DNA from: Tenacibaculum sp. Bg11-29
GTDB lineage: Bacteria; Bacteroidota; Bacteroidia; Flavobacteriales; Flavobacteriaceae
Assembly: GCF_002836595.1 (NCBI RefSeq)
Contig: NZ_PJBB01000003.1
Coordinates: 2,975,001 to 3,039,000 of the forward strand
Direction of reading: 5' to 3'
Length of the DNA stretch: 64,000 nt
Both the position numbers and the translations under genes were made by a program. The notes under the pieces were generated by a model. That model was not told the origin of the DNA. It was given only the letters and a program-made list of their open reading frames with translations, and searched no databases. This document shows, one piece after another, positions 9,398 to 18,957 of this stretch (within the stretch, counting starts at the first letter, position 1; each line of letters begins with the position of its first letter).

Positions 9398-9440
9398 AGA
9401 AGATTATAGAAATAATATTAAAACATTATAGGTGAAAAAC

Positions 9441-9476
9441 AAAAAAGCAAGAGATTTATCTCTTGCTTTTTTGTTT
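9441..9476 (+). terminator. Terminator after the VOC gene
   Basis: GCAAGAGA (9447-9454) pairs with TCTCTTGC (9459-9466) around a TTTA loop, extended by flanking A/T pairs and a T run. The rest of 9398-9648 holds nothing I can identify. Confidence 0.9.
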
Positions 9477-9648
9477 TGGTATAATAATTATTATAGAAAA
9501 CTATTAAGAAATAGAAACTTTTTTTGGGTTTGAATATAAACTATTCTTAACTTTTTTAAAAATCACTCAATATTTAAAGTCTATCTATAAAATGTAAATA
9601 AGTTCAGTTTAGGTAACCCCAAGTCTTCCCTTAAATATATATAAATTG

Positions 9649-10020
9649 TTAGTTTATTGTTATTTTTTTAATAGTTGTAGTAGAATCACATCTAATTACA
9701 TATAAATCAATATGCTTTAAGCTGTCTTTTCCAGTTATAAAGTATTCAGCACAAGGTTTTAATTGAGCTTTACTTTTTCCAAAATCAACATCAGCATGTT
9801 TTAATATTGCAGTTACTGTAGCTGTATCTACTTTTGAATTTTCGAAAACTTGTTTCACGTTATCAGAAAATAAACGTTTTCTAATTCTAATCGTTTTCAA
9901 TGTACGAGCATCCATTCCATAATCAAAAGAGACATTTTTACCTTTCCAAATAAAAAGTACTACTAAAGATCCAAAGATTAATCCAACAGAATAATAACCA
10001 AAACGTTTTAAAAATTGCAT
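9649..10020 (-). CDS. DUF4258-like small membrane-anchored protein
   Basis: A 123-residue protein with one N-terminal transmembrane segment (about 9-25) and a soluble domain. That domain has the MDARTLKTIRIRKR stretch and the C-terminal CDSTTTIKKITI pattern seen in flavobacterial DUF4258 proteins. Two Cys (about residues 88 and 110) are conserved by memory of the family. Function unknown. It stands alone, 128 bases downstream of the operon of the outer-membrane protein gene at 10149-10859. Confidence 0.7.
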   Translation of the reverse strand: MQFLKRFGYYSVGLIFGSLVVLFIWKGKNVSFDYGMDARTLKTIRIRKRLFSDNVKQVFENSKVDTATVTAILKHADVDFGKSKAQLKPCAEYFITGKDSLKHIDLYVIRCDSTTTIKKITIN

Positions 10021-10148
10021 AGTAAAATTTTATGATGGCAAAAGTATCGATAAAAAAAGTATTCACAATAAAACGGAGCAATCTTTTTAAAGATAACTCC
10101 GTTATAATCTGCATCATTTTATTAGTAGTCCTTTCTATAAAAGGATTA

Positions 10149-10859
10149 TTAAATAGGTATAAAAGCTTGAATTTTATAGAATTCATTGGCATTAACATTA
10201 TCGCCTGAAATATTAGGCCCAAATGCAAAACGAAACCAAACACCATTATTCATAGTAGCTTTTAAATAACCTCCTAAAAATTGATATAAAGTTACCTTTT
10301 TACCATTATCAACCCTCGTTTGCCCTAAGTGTTCGTAAAAACCTCCTAGAGAAAAATGTTTATTAACTTTAAAACCTGGAATTACCCAATTAAGCATTAG
10401 GTCTTGTGAATTACCTTGACCTCGTAAACTTTTATAATATGCAGTGTAAGCTTCAAATTCAAACCTTCCAGAGTTATGAACTAAGAATAAACTAGGGATA
10501 ATACTTTCAGCTATTTTAGTACCAGAAGTTTGTGATAATAACTTACCATGACCAAAACCTAAACTAGGATTGATGTACCATTTCTTGTTTTTAGATGTAA
10601 AACCTAATCCAATTCCTGTTTCTAAAAATAAATCTTTTCCTTGATTTCCAAATGATGGATTTACCCAAAAAACACTGTAAAAAGTTAATTTTTTTCGAGG
10701 CTTTAACTCATAAGAGCCTAAAAAAACATTATTAAAGCCAGCACCACTATTGTGTATAGGCATAATAGCGAAGGTGGTTTTAGTCTCTTTTTTTTCTTGA
10801 GCAAGAAAAGTAAAAGTAAATAGTAAACTAATTAATGTTATAATATATGATTTTTTCAT
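10149..10859 (-). CDS. Predicted outer-membrane beta-barrel protein (DUF6733-like)
   Basis: A 236-residue secreted protein. Residues 1-20 are a signal peptide ending near TFLAQ. The rest is a run of alternating aromatic/polar short strands (for example WYINPSLGFGHGK and FWVNPSFGNQGKDLF), as in small outer-membrane barrels. I recognise a resemblance to the uncharacterised DUF6733 family, with modest certainty. It is the last gene of a leftward four-gene operon with an adenylating enzyme, a membrane oxidoreductase and a crotonase (gap to the crotonase 12 bases). Confidence 0.65.
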   Translation of the reverse strand: MKKSYIITLISLLFTFTFLAQEKKETKTTFAIMPIHNSGAGFNNVFLGSYELKPRKKLTFYSVFWVNPSFGNQGKDLFLETGIGLGFTSKNKKWYINPSLGFGHGKLLSQTSGTKIAESIIPSLFLVHNSGRFEFEAYTAYYKSLRGQGNSQDLMLNWVIPGFKVNKHFSLGGFYEHLGQTRVDNGKKVTLYQFLGGYLKATMNNGVWFRFAFGPNISGDNVNANEFYKIQAFIPI

Positions 10860-10871
10860 GTTATAAATGTT

Positions 10872-11639
10872 TTATTTAATTTGGTTAAATTGTGGAACTC
10901 TTTTTTCTATAAAAGCGTTCATACCTTCTTTTTGATCGGAAGTATTGAATAGAGAATGAAATAATTTTCTTTCGAACACAATTCCAGAATTTAAGCCTGT
11001 TTCTAAAGATTGATTAATGGTTTCTTTTGCTGTTTTTAAAGCTATTTTAGAAAAATTGGCTATAATTTGAGCCTGGTTCATTACATGTTGCATGAAATTC
11101 TGTTTTGGGAAAATTCTAGAGACTAATCCTGCTGTGTATGCTTCTTCAGCAGAAATATTTCGACCTGTTAGAATAATATCCATTGCTTTAGATTTACCCA
11201 CAAGTTTCGTAAGTCTTTGTGTACCGCCAATTCCTGGTATAACACCTAGTTTTATTTCTGGCTGACTAAAAGTACTTGTTTCTGTAGTATATAGAATGTC
11301 AGCCATCATTGCTAATTCGCAACCACCTCCATAAGCATATCCAGCTACAGCTGCTATTATTGGTGTTTTAATTTTAGCTAAACGTTCCCAATGATTAAAA
11401 TAATCTTCATTAACCATTTCATTCGCACTCATAGAAATCATTTCTTTAATATCTGCGCCAGCACAAAAAAAATCTTCATTCCCTGTAAGAACAATACAGC
11501 CTATTTCAGGTTTTAAATCATACATTTCTAGCCCAATTAATAGCTCGTGCATTATTTCAGAATTCAATGCATTTAATGCTTTTGGTCGATTTAGTTGCGC
11601 AATAAGAACCCTGTCTATTTGTTTAAATAATATATTCAT
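10872..11639 (-). CDS. Enoyl-CoA hydratase / crotonase family protein
   Basis: A 255-residue crotonase-fold enzyme. The oxyanion-hole segments FFCAGADIKEM and AGYAYGGGCELAMMAD, and both catalytic Glu (in GGGCELAM and QPEIKLGVIPG), are present, so a real hydratase reaction on an acyl-CoA is expected. Its neighbours are not beta-oxidation genes. Downstream of the adenylate-forming and oxidoreductase genes it may act on the activated acyl product of that operon (inference). Confidence 0.9.
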   Translation of the reverse strand: MNILFKQIDRVLIAQLNRPKALNALNSEIMHELLIGLEMYDLKPEIGCIVLTGNEDFFCAGADIKEMISMSANEMVNEDYFNHWERLAKIKTPIIAAVAGYAYGGGCELAMMADILYTTETSTFSQPEIKLGVIPGIGGTQRLTKLVGKSKAMDIILTGRNISAEEAYTAGLVSRIFPKQNFMQHVMNQAQIIANFSKIALKTAKETINQSLETGLNSGIVFERKLFHSLFNTSDQKEGMNAFIEKRVPQFNQIK

Positions 11640-11664
11640 ATTAAAATTTTTAGTTTTTTGTTAT

Positions 11665-12978
11665 TTAAGAATCCCAAATAGCTCCATATGCAGGAATACC
11701 TAAATACTCCATATTATGCACTACTTCTTGAGTTAATTTTTGATTAGAAATACAGATTACTGCTTCAGCTTTAAAATCTACATGGGCTTTATAGGCTAAC
11801 TTAACAAGGTCTGGTTTTCCATGAGTATCAGTATTCCAAATAATAGCATTAGGTTGTACAGCCTTAATTTCGTTAACTAAATCTTCTCCATATGTTTTTT
11901 CGGGATTTCTAGTTGCCCATATTAATAATGAAGGTGTTTCGTTTAATAGTAAATGAGGTATACAAGGACCTATTCCGCTACCAGTAGCTATCCATATGAT
12001 TTTTTTAAATATTTTATCTACATTTCCAACACCAGCTGTAGGTATTCCCTTAACCCACACCTTTTTTGGTCTATCATTTATAAACTTTCCTGTCCAATCC
12101 CCAGCTCTAGAAATAGTTAATCTAAATCCATCTTTTTCAGGTGATGGAACATTTGCAAATGAATGCCACTCTAATAAAGGGTTTCTACTTAATGCTGTAG
12201 CTGAGCCTGCAAATGGAGTAACCCCATAATCAAAAGAAGTTAACGCAACATGATTTGAAGGTTTTTCAATATTGATGTTCACTTTTTTTAAGCGTAACCA
12301 AGGAAGTATAACACTTATAGTAAGTATTATAAGTAACCAAAAATTTAAGGTTTTAGTTATGTTTAGTAATGAATGTTCTAGAGTTAAAAATAAGATCATT
12401 TGAGCCCAGAATAAGATAAGAACAGTCCAACCACCTAATCTATGAGTGATTTCAAATTGATTATGATACTTTGTTCTCACCTTAGGTAATGCCATCATAA
12501 TTATTACAATCAAAAGGATTAATATTAATGATGTTACTATTATAATTGATAGGTTTACACCTGGGAGTACATTTAAATAATGATAGTATAAACTAGCTAC
12601 AAAAATGACGTACCAAATTGTTCCCATTGTAGCACTAGAGCTGTGTAATCCACCAAAATGATATACTTTAGCACAAACTCTTCTAATAATTAAAGGCCAG
12701 TTTTTAGGTACATTTGTAGCTATTCTAAACAGTATATTAATAATATACTGTTGCCTTATTAATATAGCTAAAGAGAAATTATATAAAATAATTTTTGCTA
12801 TTTTTCCAAGCTGTATATTTTCAGGAGAGAACCAATTCCATGTTGTAAAGGCTTTTATCATTAAACCTAAATTTATAAATACAATAAGTATAAATAATCT
12901 ACGATAAGGAATCAGCCATGGGTGTTTTCCTAAGCGATATAAAAAGTTTTTTTTCGGAGGTAATACTATCGTTTCCAT
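11665..12978 (-). CDS. Six-TM membrane flavin/NAD(P)H oxidoreductase (TmpA/TmpL C-terminal-like)
   Basis: A 437-residue protein. Residues about 28-230 contain six hydrophobic segments with His107, His112, His179 and His202 near membrane boundaries. Residues about 240-437 form a ferredoxin-reductase-like FAD/NAD(P) module with ATGSGIGPC (331-339). The arrangement resembles fungal TmpA, and the C-terminal half of TmpL, more than ordinary ferric reductases. It lies 10 bases after the adenylate-forming gene. In TmpL an AMP-binding domain, six membrane segments and an FAD/NAD domain occur in one chain. Redox role and electron acceptor are unknown. Confidence 0.7.
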   Translation of the reverse strand: METIVLPPKKNFLYRLGKHPWLIPYRRLFILIVFINLGLMIKAFTTWNWFSPENIQLGKIAKIILYNFSLAILIRQQYIINILFRIATNVPKNWPLIIRRVCAKVYHFGGLHSSSATMGTIWYVIFVASLYYHYLNVLPGVNLSIIIVTSLILILLIVIIMMALPKVRTKYHNQFEITHRLGGWTVLILFWAQMILFLTLEHSLLNITKTLNFWLLIILTISVILPWLRLKKVNINIEKPSNHVALTSFDYGVTPFAGSATALSRNPLLEWHSFANVPSPEKDGFRLTISRAGDWTGKFINDRPKKVWVKGIPTAGVGNVDKIFKKIIWIATGSGIGPCIPHLLLNETPSLLIWATRNPEKTYGEDLVNEIKAVQPNAIIWNTDTHGKPDLVKLAYKAHVDFKAEAVICISNQKLTQEVVHNMEYLGIPAYGAIWDS

Positions 12979-12988
12979 TTTACAGTGT

Positions 12989-14623
12989 TTAACTTAAAAT
13001 CTCTTTTAATTTTGATTTATTTATTTTTCCTCTAGATGTTTTAGGAAGTTCTTTCATAAAAATAAATTCGCTGGGTAAATAGTAGTAGGGGAGTTCATTA
13101 GAAAGATCCATTTTTAATTGATCTAATATTTCCGTTTTATTTTGAAATTCTCCACTAATAAAAGAGACTAAGGAATTCTTATGTTTTATTGTAACAGCCC
13201 TTTTAACATTATAAATACGCTCAATTATTTTTGAAATAGCATCTAATTCAACTCTAAAACCTTTAATTTTTACTTGATCGTCAATTCTTCCATAATGAAT
13301 TAATTCACCTTCTAGATTCCATCTACCTAAATCACCTGTATTAAACATTTTCTTTTCTTTCTTTAAAAAAGGGTCAACGGCATAACGTTTTTGATTTAAT
13401 GTATTATTATTTACATAACCTTTTGTTACACAATCTCCACCAGCCCACATAATCCCAACTTCTCCAATCTTACAGGGTTCCCTATTGTCATTTAATATGT
13501 ATACTGTGTTATTGGGGGTAGGTTTACCTATTGAGAGTTCTTTATTTTTAAAACCACACCTTTTCATCGTATTTACAATAGTCGTTTCGGTAGGTCCGCA
13601 TGAATTGTAAAAATCACAAACTTTTGCCCATTTATTTGCTAAAATTTCAGGGCAAGGCTCACCTGCAACAGCAACTGTTTTAAGTGATTTACATTTAGTT
13701 ATGTCTATTGTTGTAAGTACTGTTGGAGTCGCAATAATTACATGAGCTTTTTGTGCTGTTTCTTGAATACTTTTTCCTCTAATAAGTAATGTTCCTCCAT
13801 TACCTAAGCAACCTAGAATTTCCCACGCTGCCATATCAAATGAAATATTAAGTATTTGAGCAACCTTAGTACCTGGTCGAATATTTAAATCACCAGGAGA
13901 TGTATATAATATGTTGCATAAATTTTTATTGGTTACCTGAACACCATTAGGAATTCCTGTTGTTCCTGATGTAAAGAGAATAAAACAAGTATCATTAGGG
14001 GTATTTCCCTTTTGATTGATAAGTTTAACATTACCATACAAATGGCGATAAGTATCTTTAGATAATTCTTTATCTATAAAAATAATTTTTGCGGCTTCTT
14101 TAAAATAATTTAATTCTTGGTAATTAGAATTTGAAATAATTATAGATGAATTACTTATTTTATAAATAGATTGAAGCATCTTTTCAGGAACGATTCGAGG
14201 GTCTTGTGGTATATAAATAGCACCTAGTTTTAAAGAGGCTATAATACCGATTAACATATCTATAGATCGATGCATGTATAAAGCAATACTATCTCCAGAA
14301 GATATTCCTCTTTGTTTTAGTATAAGCGCTAATATTGTAGCTTCATCGTCAAGTTCTTTATAGGTTATTTCTTTTTTAATATGAATAGCCGCAATAGTAT
14401 TTGGAGTTTTTGAAACCCAACATTCAAAGGCCTCTAAAATGTTTTTATATTTCGGGGGAACTGATGATGCTATTCCATACTCAATAAACTTTATCTGATC
14501 TTCAATAGATAAACTACTTATAGCTTTTTTATCTATTAATGGTTTTAAATAAAATAATTTGTTTTCATCATTTTCTATGTCTTTTTCATATAGAATATTA
14601 TCATTAAATACTGTTTTTTTCAT
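12989..14623 (-). CDS. Stand-alone adenylate-forming (AMP-binding) enzyme
   Basis: A 544-residue ANL-superfamily enzyme that should activate a carboxylic or amino acid as its adenylate. It has LFTSGTTGIPNGV (A3), NSCGPTETTIVN (A5), NTGDLGRWNLEGELIHYGR (A7), VKIKGFRVEL (A8) and LPKTSRGKINK with the catalytic Lys533 (A10). There is no carrier or condensation domain, so it is not an assembly-line NRPS. A roughly 60-residue N-terminal extension precedes the core. It is the first gene of the operon continuing with the six-TM oxidoreductase and a crotonase, and is divergent from an OmpR-type regulator gene. Confidence 0.85.
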   Translation of the reverse strand: MKKTVFNDNILYEKDIENDENKLFYLKPLIDKKAISSLSIEDQIKFIEYGIASSVPPKYKNILEAFECWVSKTPNTIAAIHIKKEITYKELDDEATILALILKQRGISSGDSIALYMHRSIDMLIGIIASLKLGAIYIPQDPRIVPEKMLQSIYKISNSSIIISNSNYQELNYFKEAAKIIFIDKELSKDTYRHLYGNVKLINQKGNTPNDTCFILFTSGTTGIPNGVQVTNKNLCNILYTSPGDLNIRPGTKVAQILNISFDMAAWEILGCLGNGGTLLIRGKSIQETAQKAHVIIATPTVLTTIDITKCKSLKTVAVAGEPCPEILANKWAKVCDFYNSCGPTETTIVNTMKRCGFKNKELSIGKPTPNNTVYILNDNREPCKIGEVGIMWAGGDCVTKGYVNNNTLNQKRYAVDPFLKKEKKMFNTGDLGRWNLEGELIHYGRIDDQVKIKGFRVELDAISKIIERIYNVKRAVTIKHKNSLVSFISGEFQNKTEILDQLKMDLSNELPYYYLPSEFIFMKELPKTSRGKINKSKLKEILS

Positions 14624-14735
14624 GATATTATAATTAAGTTAATATTTGTTTTCAGCTGCAGCTTTATTTCAATGATGTAAATAACTTTTAATACTATCAC
14701 AGAAGTATCACAAAAAAATCATTTTTAAATCACGG

Positions 14736-14743
14736 TATATTTC
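14736..14743 (+). promoter_or_regulatory. Possible -7 element of the response-regulator gene
   Basis: TATATTTC, one mismatch from TAnnTTTG, lies 37 bases before the preferred ATG at 14781. Confidence 0.3.
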
Positions 14744-14780
14744 TTTAAGTTAGCTAATGAACACCCCGAAACTCTATAGA

Positions 14781-15518
14781 ATGAAAAAAATACTTATTAT
14801 TGAAGATGATATTGATATATCGAAATTAATTGAGTTTAACTTAGTAGATAATCATTATAATGTTACTACTTGTTTAGATGGTAAAAGAGGTTTAGAGTTA
14901 GCTCTCAAGGAAGATTTTTCTTTAATCATACTCGATTTAACTTTACCTAACTTAAATGGAATAGAAGTTTGTAAAAATATAAGAAGACAAAAACAGACAC
15001 CAATTATTATGCTAACAGCAAGAAGTAATGAAATTGATAAAATTTTAGGGCTTGAATTAGGAGCTGATGATTACATGACTAAACCTTTTAGTGTAAGGGA
15101 ATTACTTTCTAGAGTCTCTGCTGTTATTAGAAGAAATACAATACGTAAAAACCAACAAACAAAGGATGTTTATAATAGAATACTATTTGAAGAGTTATTT
15201 ATTGATATAGAACAACGAAAAGTTATTATTAATTCAGAAAAGATAAATCTTTCCCCTAAAGAGTTTGAACTTTTAGTTTTAATGGCTTCAACTCCTGGTA
15301 AAGTATATAGTAGAGATTCTTTATTAGAGATTATATGGGGATATGAGTTTGAAGGTTATAGACATACTGTAAATTCACATATAAATAGATTAAGAAATAA
15401 AATAGAAAAAAACACTGACGAACCTAAATTTATATTAACAACTTGGGGCGTTGGTTATAAATTTAATGAAGAATTAAAATACCTTACGAGTGAGTCTTTA
15501 CAGAACAATTTCAAATAA
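14781..15518 (+). CDS. OmpR/PhoB-family response regulator
   Basis: Receiver domain with acidic pocket EDD (8-10), phospho-acceptor Asp52 in LDLTLPN and the conserved Lys in TKPF. A winged-helix DNA-binding domain follows (about 135-230), with LSPKEFELL and TVNSHINRLRNKIE. The reading frame is open from an ATG at 14757, but MKKILIIEDD at 14781 is the usual start of this family and is chosen here. The gene overlaps the histidine kinase gene by 29 bases. Regulon unknown; it is divergent from the TmpL-like operon, which is a candidate target. Confidence 0.93.
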   Translation: MKKILIIEDDIDISKLIEFNLVDNHYNVTTCLDGKRGLELALKEDFSLIILDLTLPNLNGIEVCKNIRRQKQTPIIMLTARSNEIDKILGLELGADDYMTKPFSVRELLSRVSAVIRRNTIRKNQQTKDVYNRILFEELFIDIEQRKVIINSEKINLSPKEFELLVLMASTPGKVYSRDSLLEIIWGYEFEGYRHTVNSHINRLRNKIEKNTDEPKFILTTWGVGYKFNEELKYLTSESLQNNFK

Positions 15519-16977
15519 ATTAATTAAAAAACTAAGTATTTTTTTTTTAACAATTATATTAATTATGGGCGGTATATATATATATGCTGCCTTTTTTTTT
15601 ATAAAACAATTTTATAGCCAAACAACACAACAATTAAATAATAATGTAGCTAAATACTTAGTAGAAGAGAAGTTTAAAAATGACGCTCCTTTTTTAAAAA
15701 ATGGATTAGTTAATAAGGGTTTATTTGATGGTATAATGCACGATATGATGGCTGTAAATAGAGCTATTGAAGTTTATTTATTAAATAAAAAAGGAGAAAT
15801 AATTTATTCTGTAGTATTAGAACATTCAAAAAAAGATAAAAAACTTCAATCAGTTGATTTAAAACCAATAAAAAATTTCATTAAAAATAATCAACTTTAT
15901 ATTTTAGGAGATGATCCTAGAGATAAAGAGAAGAAAAAAATATTTTCTGCCGCTTATTTTGAAAAAAACGGACAAACTGGGTATATATATGTCATATTAG
16001 CAAGTCAAAAATATCAACAAATTTGTGAAAAATTATTCCAGCTTTTTTTTTTTAATTTATGCATACACACTATTTTTTTAACAATGCTATTTGCGATGTT
16101 GGTTGGTTGGTTAAGTGTTTGGTTTTTAACACGAAATTTACGTATTATAATTTATCATGTTAATAAATTTAAAGAAGGAGATCTAACTAGTAGAATTCCT
16201 AATCCTGCAAAATCAGATTTATCCGTATTAGCATTAACTTATAATAATATGGCAGAAACAATAGAACTTAATATTCAACAAATACATGCTGTTAATAAAT
16301 TTAGAAAAGAATTAATAGCAGACGTATCTCATGATTTACGAACACCTTTAACTGTAATCAAAGGTTATATTGAAACTTTAAAAATAAAAGAAGATATAGC
16401 TGTTAGTGATAGAAAAGACTTTATGCTAATTATAGAAAAAAGTGCTAGTCATCTTGAAAATATGATAAATGAACTCTTTGAATATACCAAATTTGAAGCT
16501 CAAAAAATAGATGTAAAAAAAGATTTTTTTAATATCACAAATTTGGTGTTTGATTTACAAAAAAGATACAATCTTATTTCTGAATTAAAAGGAATTGAAA
16601 TATTGGTTGAAATAAAAAATGAAATACAACTTGTGTATGCTGATGTATTATTAATAGAAAGAGCTCTTCAAAATATTCTTGAAAATGCTATTAAATTTAC
16701 TCCTTTAAATGGAAAAATAATTATAGAAATATATAAAGAAAATACGAATAATGTAACTCTTAAAATTATTGATACAGGTGAAGGAATACCTAAATTAAAA
16801 CAACAGGATATTTTTAATAGTTATACTCAAGTTAACATCTCAAATGAAAATAAAGGGATTGGTTTAGGTTTATCAATAGTAAAAAAAATTATGGAATTAC
16901 ATCAAACCAATTTAGAGGTATCAAACAATGAAAATAAAGGAACCTGTTTTAAGTTTTCTTTATTTTGTGAGAATTAA
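15490..16977 (+). CDS. Sensor histidine kinase, HAMP type
   Basis: Partner of the upstream regulator. The GTG at 15490 is used as start and overlaps the regulator gene. Two membrane segments (about 14-37 and 182-210) enclose an extracytoplasmic sensor domain of about 145 residues. A HAMP linker and HisKA with DVSHDLRTPLTVIKGY (phospho-His in SHDLRTP) come next. The HATPase has NILENAIKFTP, DTGEGIP and GIGLGLSIVKKI. Length 495 aa is usual. The sensed signal cannot be told from the sequence. Confidence 0.92.
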   Translation: MSLYRTISNKLIKKLSIFFLTIILIMGGIYIYAAFFFIKQFYSQTTQQLNNNVAKYLVEEKFKNDAPFLKNGLVNKGLFDGIMHDMMAVNRAIEVYLLNKKGEIIYSVVLEHSKKDKKLQSVDLKPIKNFIKNNQLYILGDDPRDKEKKKIFSAAYFEKNGQTGYIYVILASQKYQQICEKLFQLFFFNLCIHTIFLTMLFAMLVGWLSVWFLTRNLRIIIYHVNKFKEGDLTSRIPNPAKSDLSVLALTYNNMAETIELNIQQIHAVNKFRKELIADVSHDLRTPLTVIKGYIETLKIKEDIAVSDRKDFMLIIEKSASHLENMINELFEYTKFEAQKIDVKKDFFNITNLVFDLQKRYNLISELKGIEILVEIKNEIQLVYADVLLIERALQNILENAIKFTPLNGKIIIEIYKENTNNVTLKIIDTGEGIPKLKQQDIFNSYTQVNISNENKGIGLGLSIVKKIMELHQTNLEVSNNENKGTCFKFSLFCEN

Positions 16978-17303
16978 ATATATTGTTACTATGTTAAAAA
17001 CAATGTAATTCTATTATTTTCTATAAAAACGACTAAAAATCAACTCTTAAGTAAGTAATTAGAAGGTTCATGTTATTTTTGGAAGGTACATATAGTTATT
17101 CGTTGATTCTAAATATTTGATTCTGAAAACACCTATGATTTAGGATGGGTTTTAAAAATAATCTCAGATATTATATTAAATATGATTGTTTAGGTAGAAA
17201 CAGTCATATTTATTGTATTCAGCTACAAAATAAGCTTAATAAATACACCACATAAAGATAAATAAAATTTACAAGAAGTTAACTCGATGTTAGATATGTT
17301 TAT
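16978..17303. other. Non-coding gap between the kinase gene and convergent ald
   Basis: No credible gene. The only structure seen is an imperfect stem-loop, AATATGATTGTTT (17179-17191) with GAAACAGTCATATT (17197-17210), possibly a terminator of the kinase gene or of leftward ald. Confidence 0.5.
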
Positions 17304-18500
17304 TTATAATATTAATAAATTAATATCTCTATAAGGTAAGTCAAACCAATCAGCTACAGTTTTACTTGTTAAAATACCGTGATAAAAATAGATGCCATTT
17401 CGTAAACTCTTATCAAAACGAGCAGAATTTTCAAAGCCACCTTCCTCAGCTATATTTAATAAATAAGGTGTAAATATATTACTAATAGAAACAGAAGCTG
17501 TACGAGCGTATCTTGAAGGTATATTTGGTACACAATAATGAATTACACCATGTTGATTAAAAGTAGGTTTACTATGAGTTGTAATTTTTGAAGTTTCAAA
17601 ACATCCTCCACGATCTATACTAACATCAACAATAACAGCACCATCTTTCATTTGTTCAATCATAGTTTCTGTAACAATTACTGGCGATCTTTTTTTACCT
17701 CTAATAGCTCCAATAACAACATCACATCTCATTAAAGCTTTTGCTAAAGTTTTTGGTTGAATTGTAGATGTGTAAACGGGCGAATGAACGAAGTGTTGTA
17801 GTTTACGAAGCTTGGTAATTGAATTGTCAAATACCTTAACACGCGCTCCCAAACCAATGGCGATCTTAGCAGCAAACTCACCCACGGTACCAGCACCTAA
17901 AATAACAACATCACTAGGTGGAACACCACCAATATTACCTAATAATAATCCATTACCTCCATTAGCAGTTGTCATTAATTCGGCAGCAATATGCATAGCA
18001 GCAATACCAGCAATTTCACTTAGTGATTTTACAATAGGATATACACCATGTTCATCTTTTATATAATCAAAAGCTACAGCGGTAATTCGTTTTTTAGCTA
18101 ATGCTTCAAAATACTTTTTATCCTGAGTTTTTAATTGTAATGCAGATATTAAAACTGTTTGTGGATTTAACATTTTAATTTCTTCTAAAGAAGGAGGTTC
18201 AACCTTTAAAACAATAGTACAAGCAAATGCTTCTTTTATATCGTATGCTATTTTTGCACCAGCATCAGAATATTCTTTGTCACTATAATTAGCTCCATCA
18301 CCAGCACCAGTCTCAATAACAATTCTATGACCATGAGCAACTAAAGCAGAAACAGCATCGGGAGACAAACTGATGCGTTTTTCTTCAAAATGAGTTTCTT
18401 TGGGTAGACCTATTAATAATTCACCTTTTTGCTTTTTTATTTCAAGCATTTCAGGTTGAGGCATTAATTGTTCTTTAGTAAAAGGTGAGGTGTAGCCCAT
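17304..18500 (-). CDS. ald: Alanine dehydrogenase
   Basis: NAD-dependent deamination of L-alanine to pyruvate and ammonia, reversible. The 398-residue chain begins with an extra 25 residues before GLPKETHFEEKRISLSPDAV, which carries the substrate-binding Arg. The NAD fold has VVILGAGTVGEFAA, and DVSIDRGGCFETS and HYCVPNIPSRYARTAS are diagnostic for the Ald/PntA family. It ends a leftward run porX-DUF1287-tsaE-ald, only 5 bases after tsaE. The longer N-terminus is typical for the Bacteroidota form, from memory. Confidence 0.92.
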   Translation of the reverse strand: MGYTSPFTKEQLMPQPEMLEIKKQKGELLIGLPKETHFEEKRISLSPDAVSALVAHGHRIVIETGAGDGANYSDKEYSDAGAKIAYDIKEAFACTIVLKVEPPSLEEIKMLNPQTVLISALQLKTQDKKYFEALAKKRITAVAFDYIKDEHGVYPIVKSLSEIAGIAAMHIAAELMTTANGGNGLLLGNIGGVPPSDVVILGAGTVGEFAAKIAIGLGARVKVFDNSITKLRKLQHFVHSPVYTSTIQPKTLAKALMRCDVVIGAIRGKKRSPVIVTETMIEQMKDGAVIVDVSIDRGGCFETSKITTHSKPTFNQHGVIHYCVPNIPSRYARTASVSISNIFTPYLLNIAEEGGFENSARFDKSLRNGIYFYHGILTSKTVADWFDLPYRDINLLIL

Positions 18501-18505
18501 TTAGT

Positions 18506-18919
18506 TTAGTTAGTTTTTATTTGAATGTTACGTTGATCGTTTTCTAAAAGACTAATCTTTATATCAACAGCATCTAAAGGTAATAAATTTTTAACGTTTT
18601 CTGGCCATTCAATTAAACACCAGTTATTACTGTAAAGATAATCTTCAACACCTATGTCATAAGCTTCTTCTTCATGCTCGATACGATAAAAATCAAAATG
18701 ATAAACAATTTCATTGTTATTAGTTTGATATTCATTAACTAAAGAAAAAGTAGGGGAGTGTGCTACATCATAAACTCCTAACGTTTTACAGATTTCTTTT
18801 ATTAAAGTGGTTTTACCAACTCCCATATCGCCATGAAAAAGTAATACTTTATTCTGGGCATTTTTAATAATGTCTTCGGCTATTTGAGGTAAATTGTCTA
18901 AAGAATAATTTTTGTTCAT
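18506..18919 (-). CDS. tsaE: tRNA threonylcarbamoyladenosine biosynthesis ATPase TsaE
   Basis: Small ATPase of the TsaBDE complex that makes t6A37 on ANN-decoding tRNAs. At 137 residues it has Walker A GDMGVGKTT (30-38) followed by SPTFSLVNEY, HFDFYRI and the C-terminal LIEWPENV, all diagnostic. It sits between the DUF1287 gene (38-base gap) and ald (5-base gap) on the same strand. Confidence 0.95.
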   Translation of the reverse strand: MNKNYSLDNLPQIAEDIIKNAQNKVLLFHGDMGVGKTTLIKEICKTLGVYDVAHSPTFSLVNEYQTNNNEIVYHFDFYRIEHEEEAYDIGVEDYLYSNNWCLIEWPENVKNLLPLDAVDIKISLLENDQRNIQIKTN

Positions 18920-18957
18920 AGATGCAAAAATAAAAAACTGTTAAAAGGTAAAGAAAT

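Noticed and set aside
12989..14623. Non-ribosomal peptide synthetase cluster
   Set aside because: Only an adenylation domain is present, without carrier, condensation or thioesterase domains.
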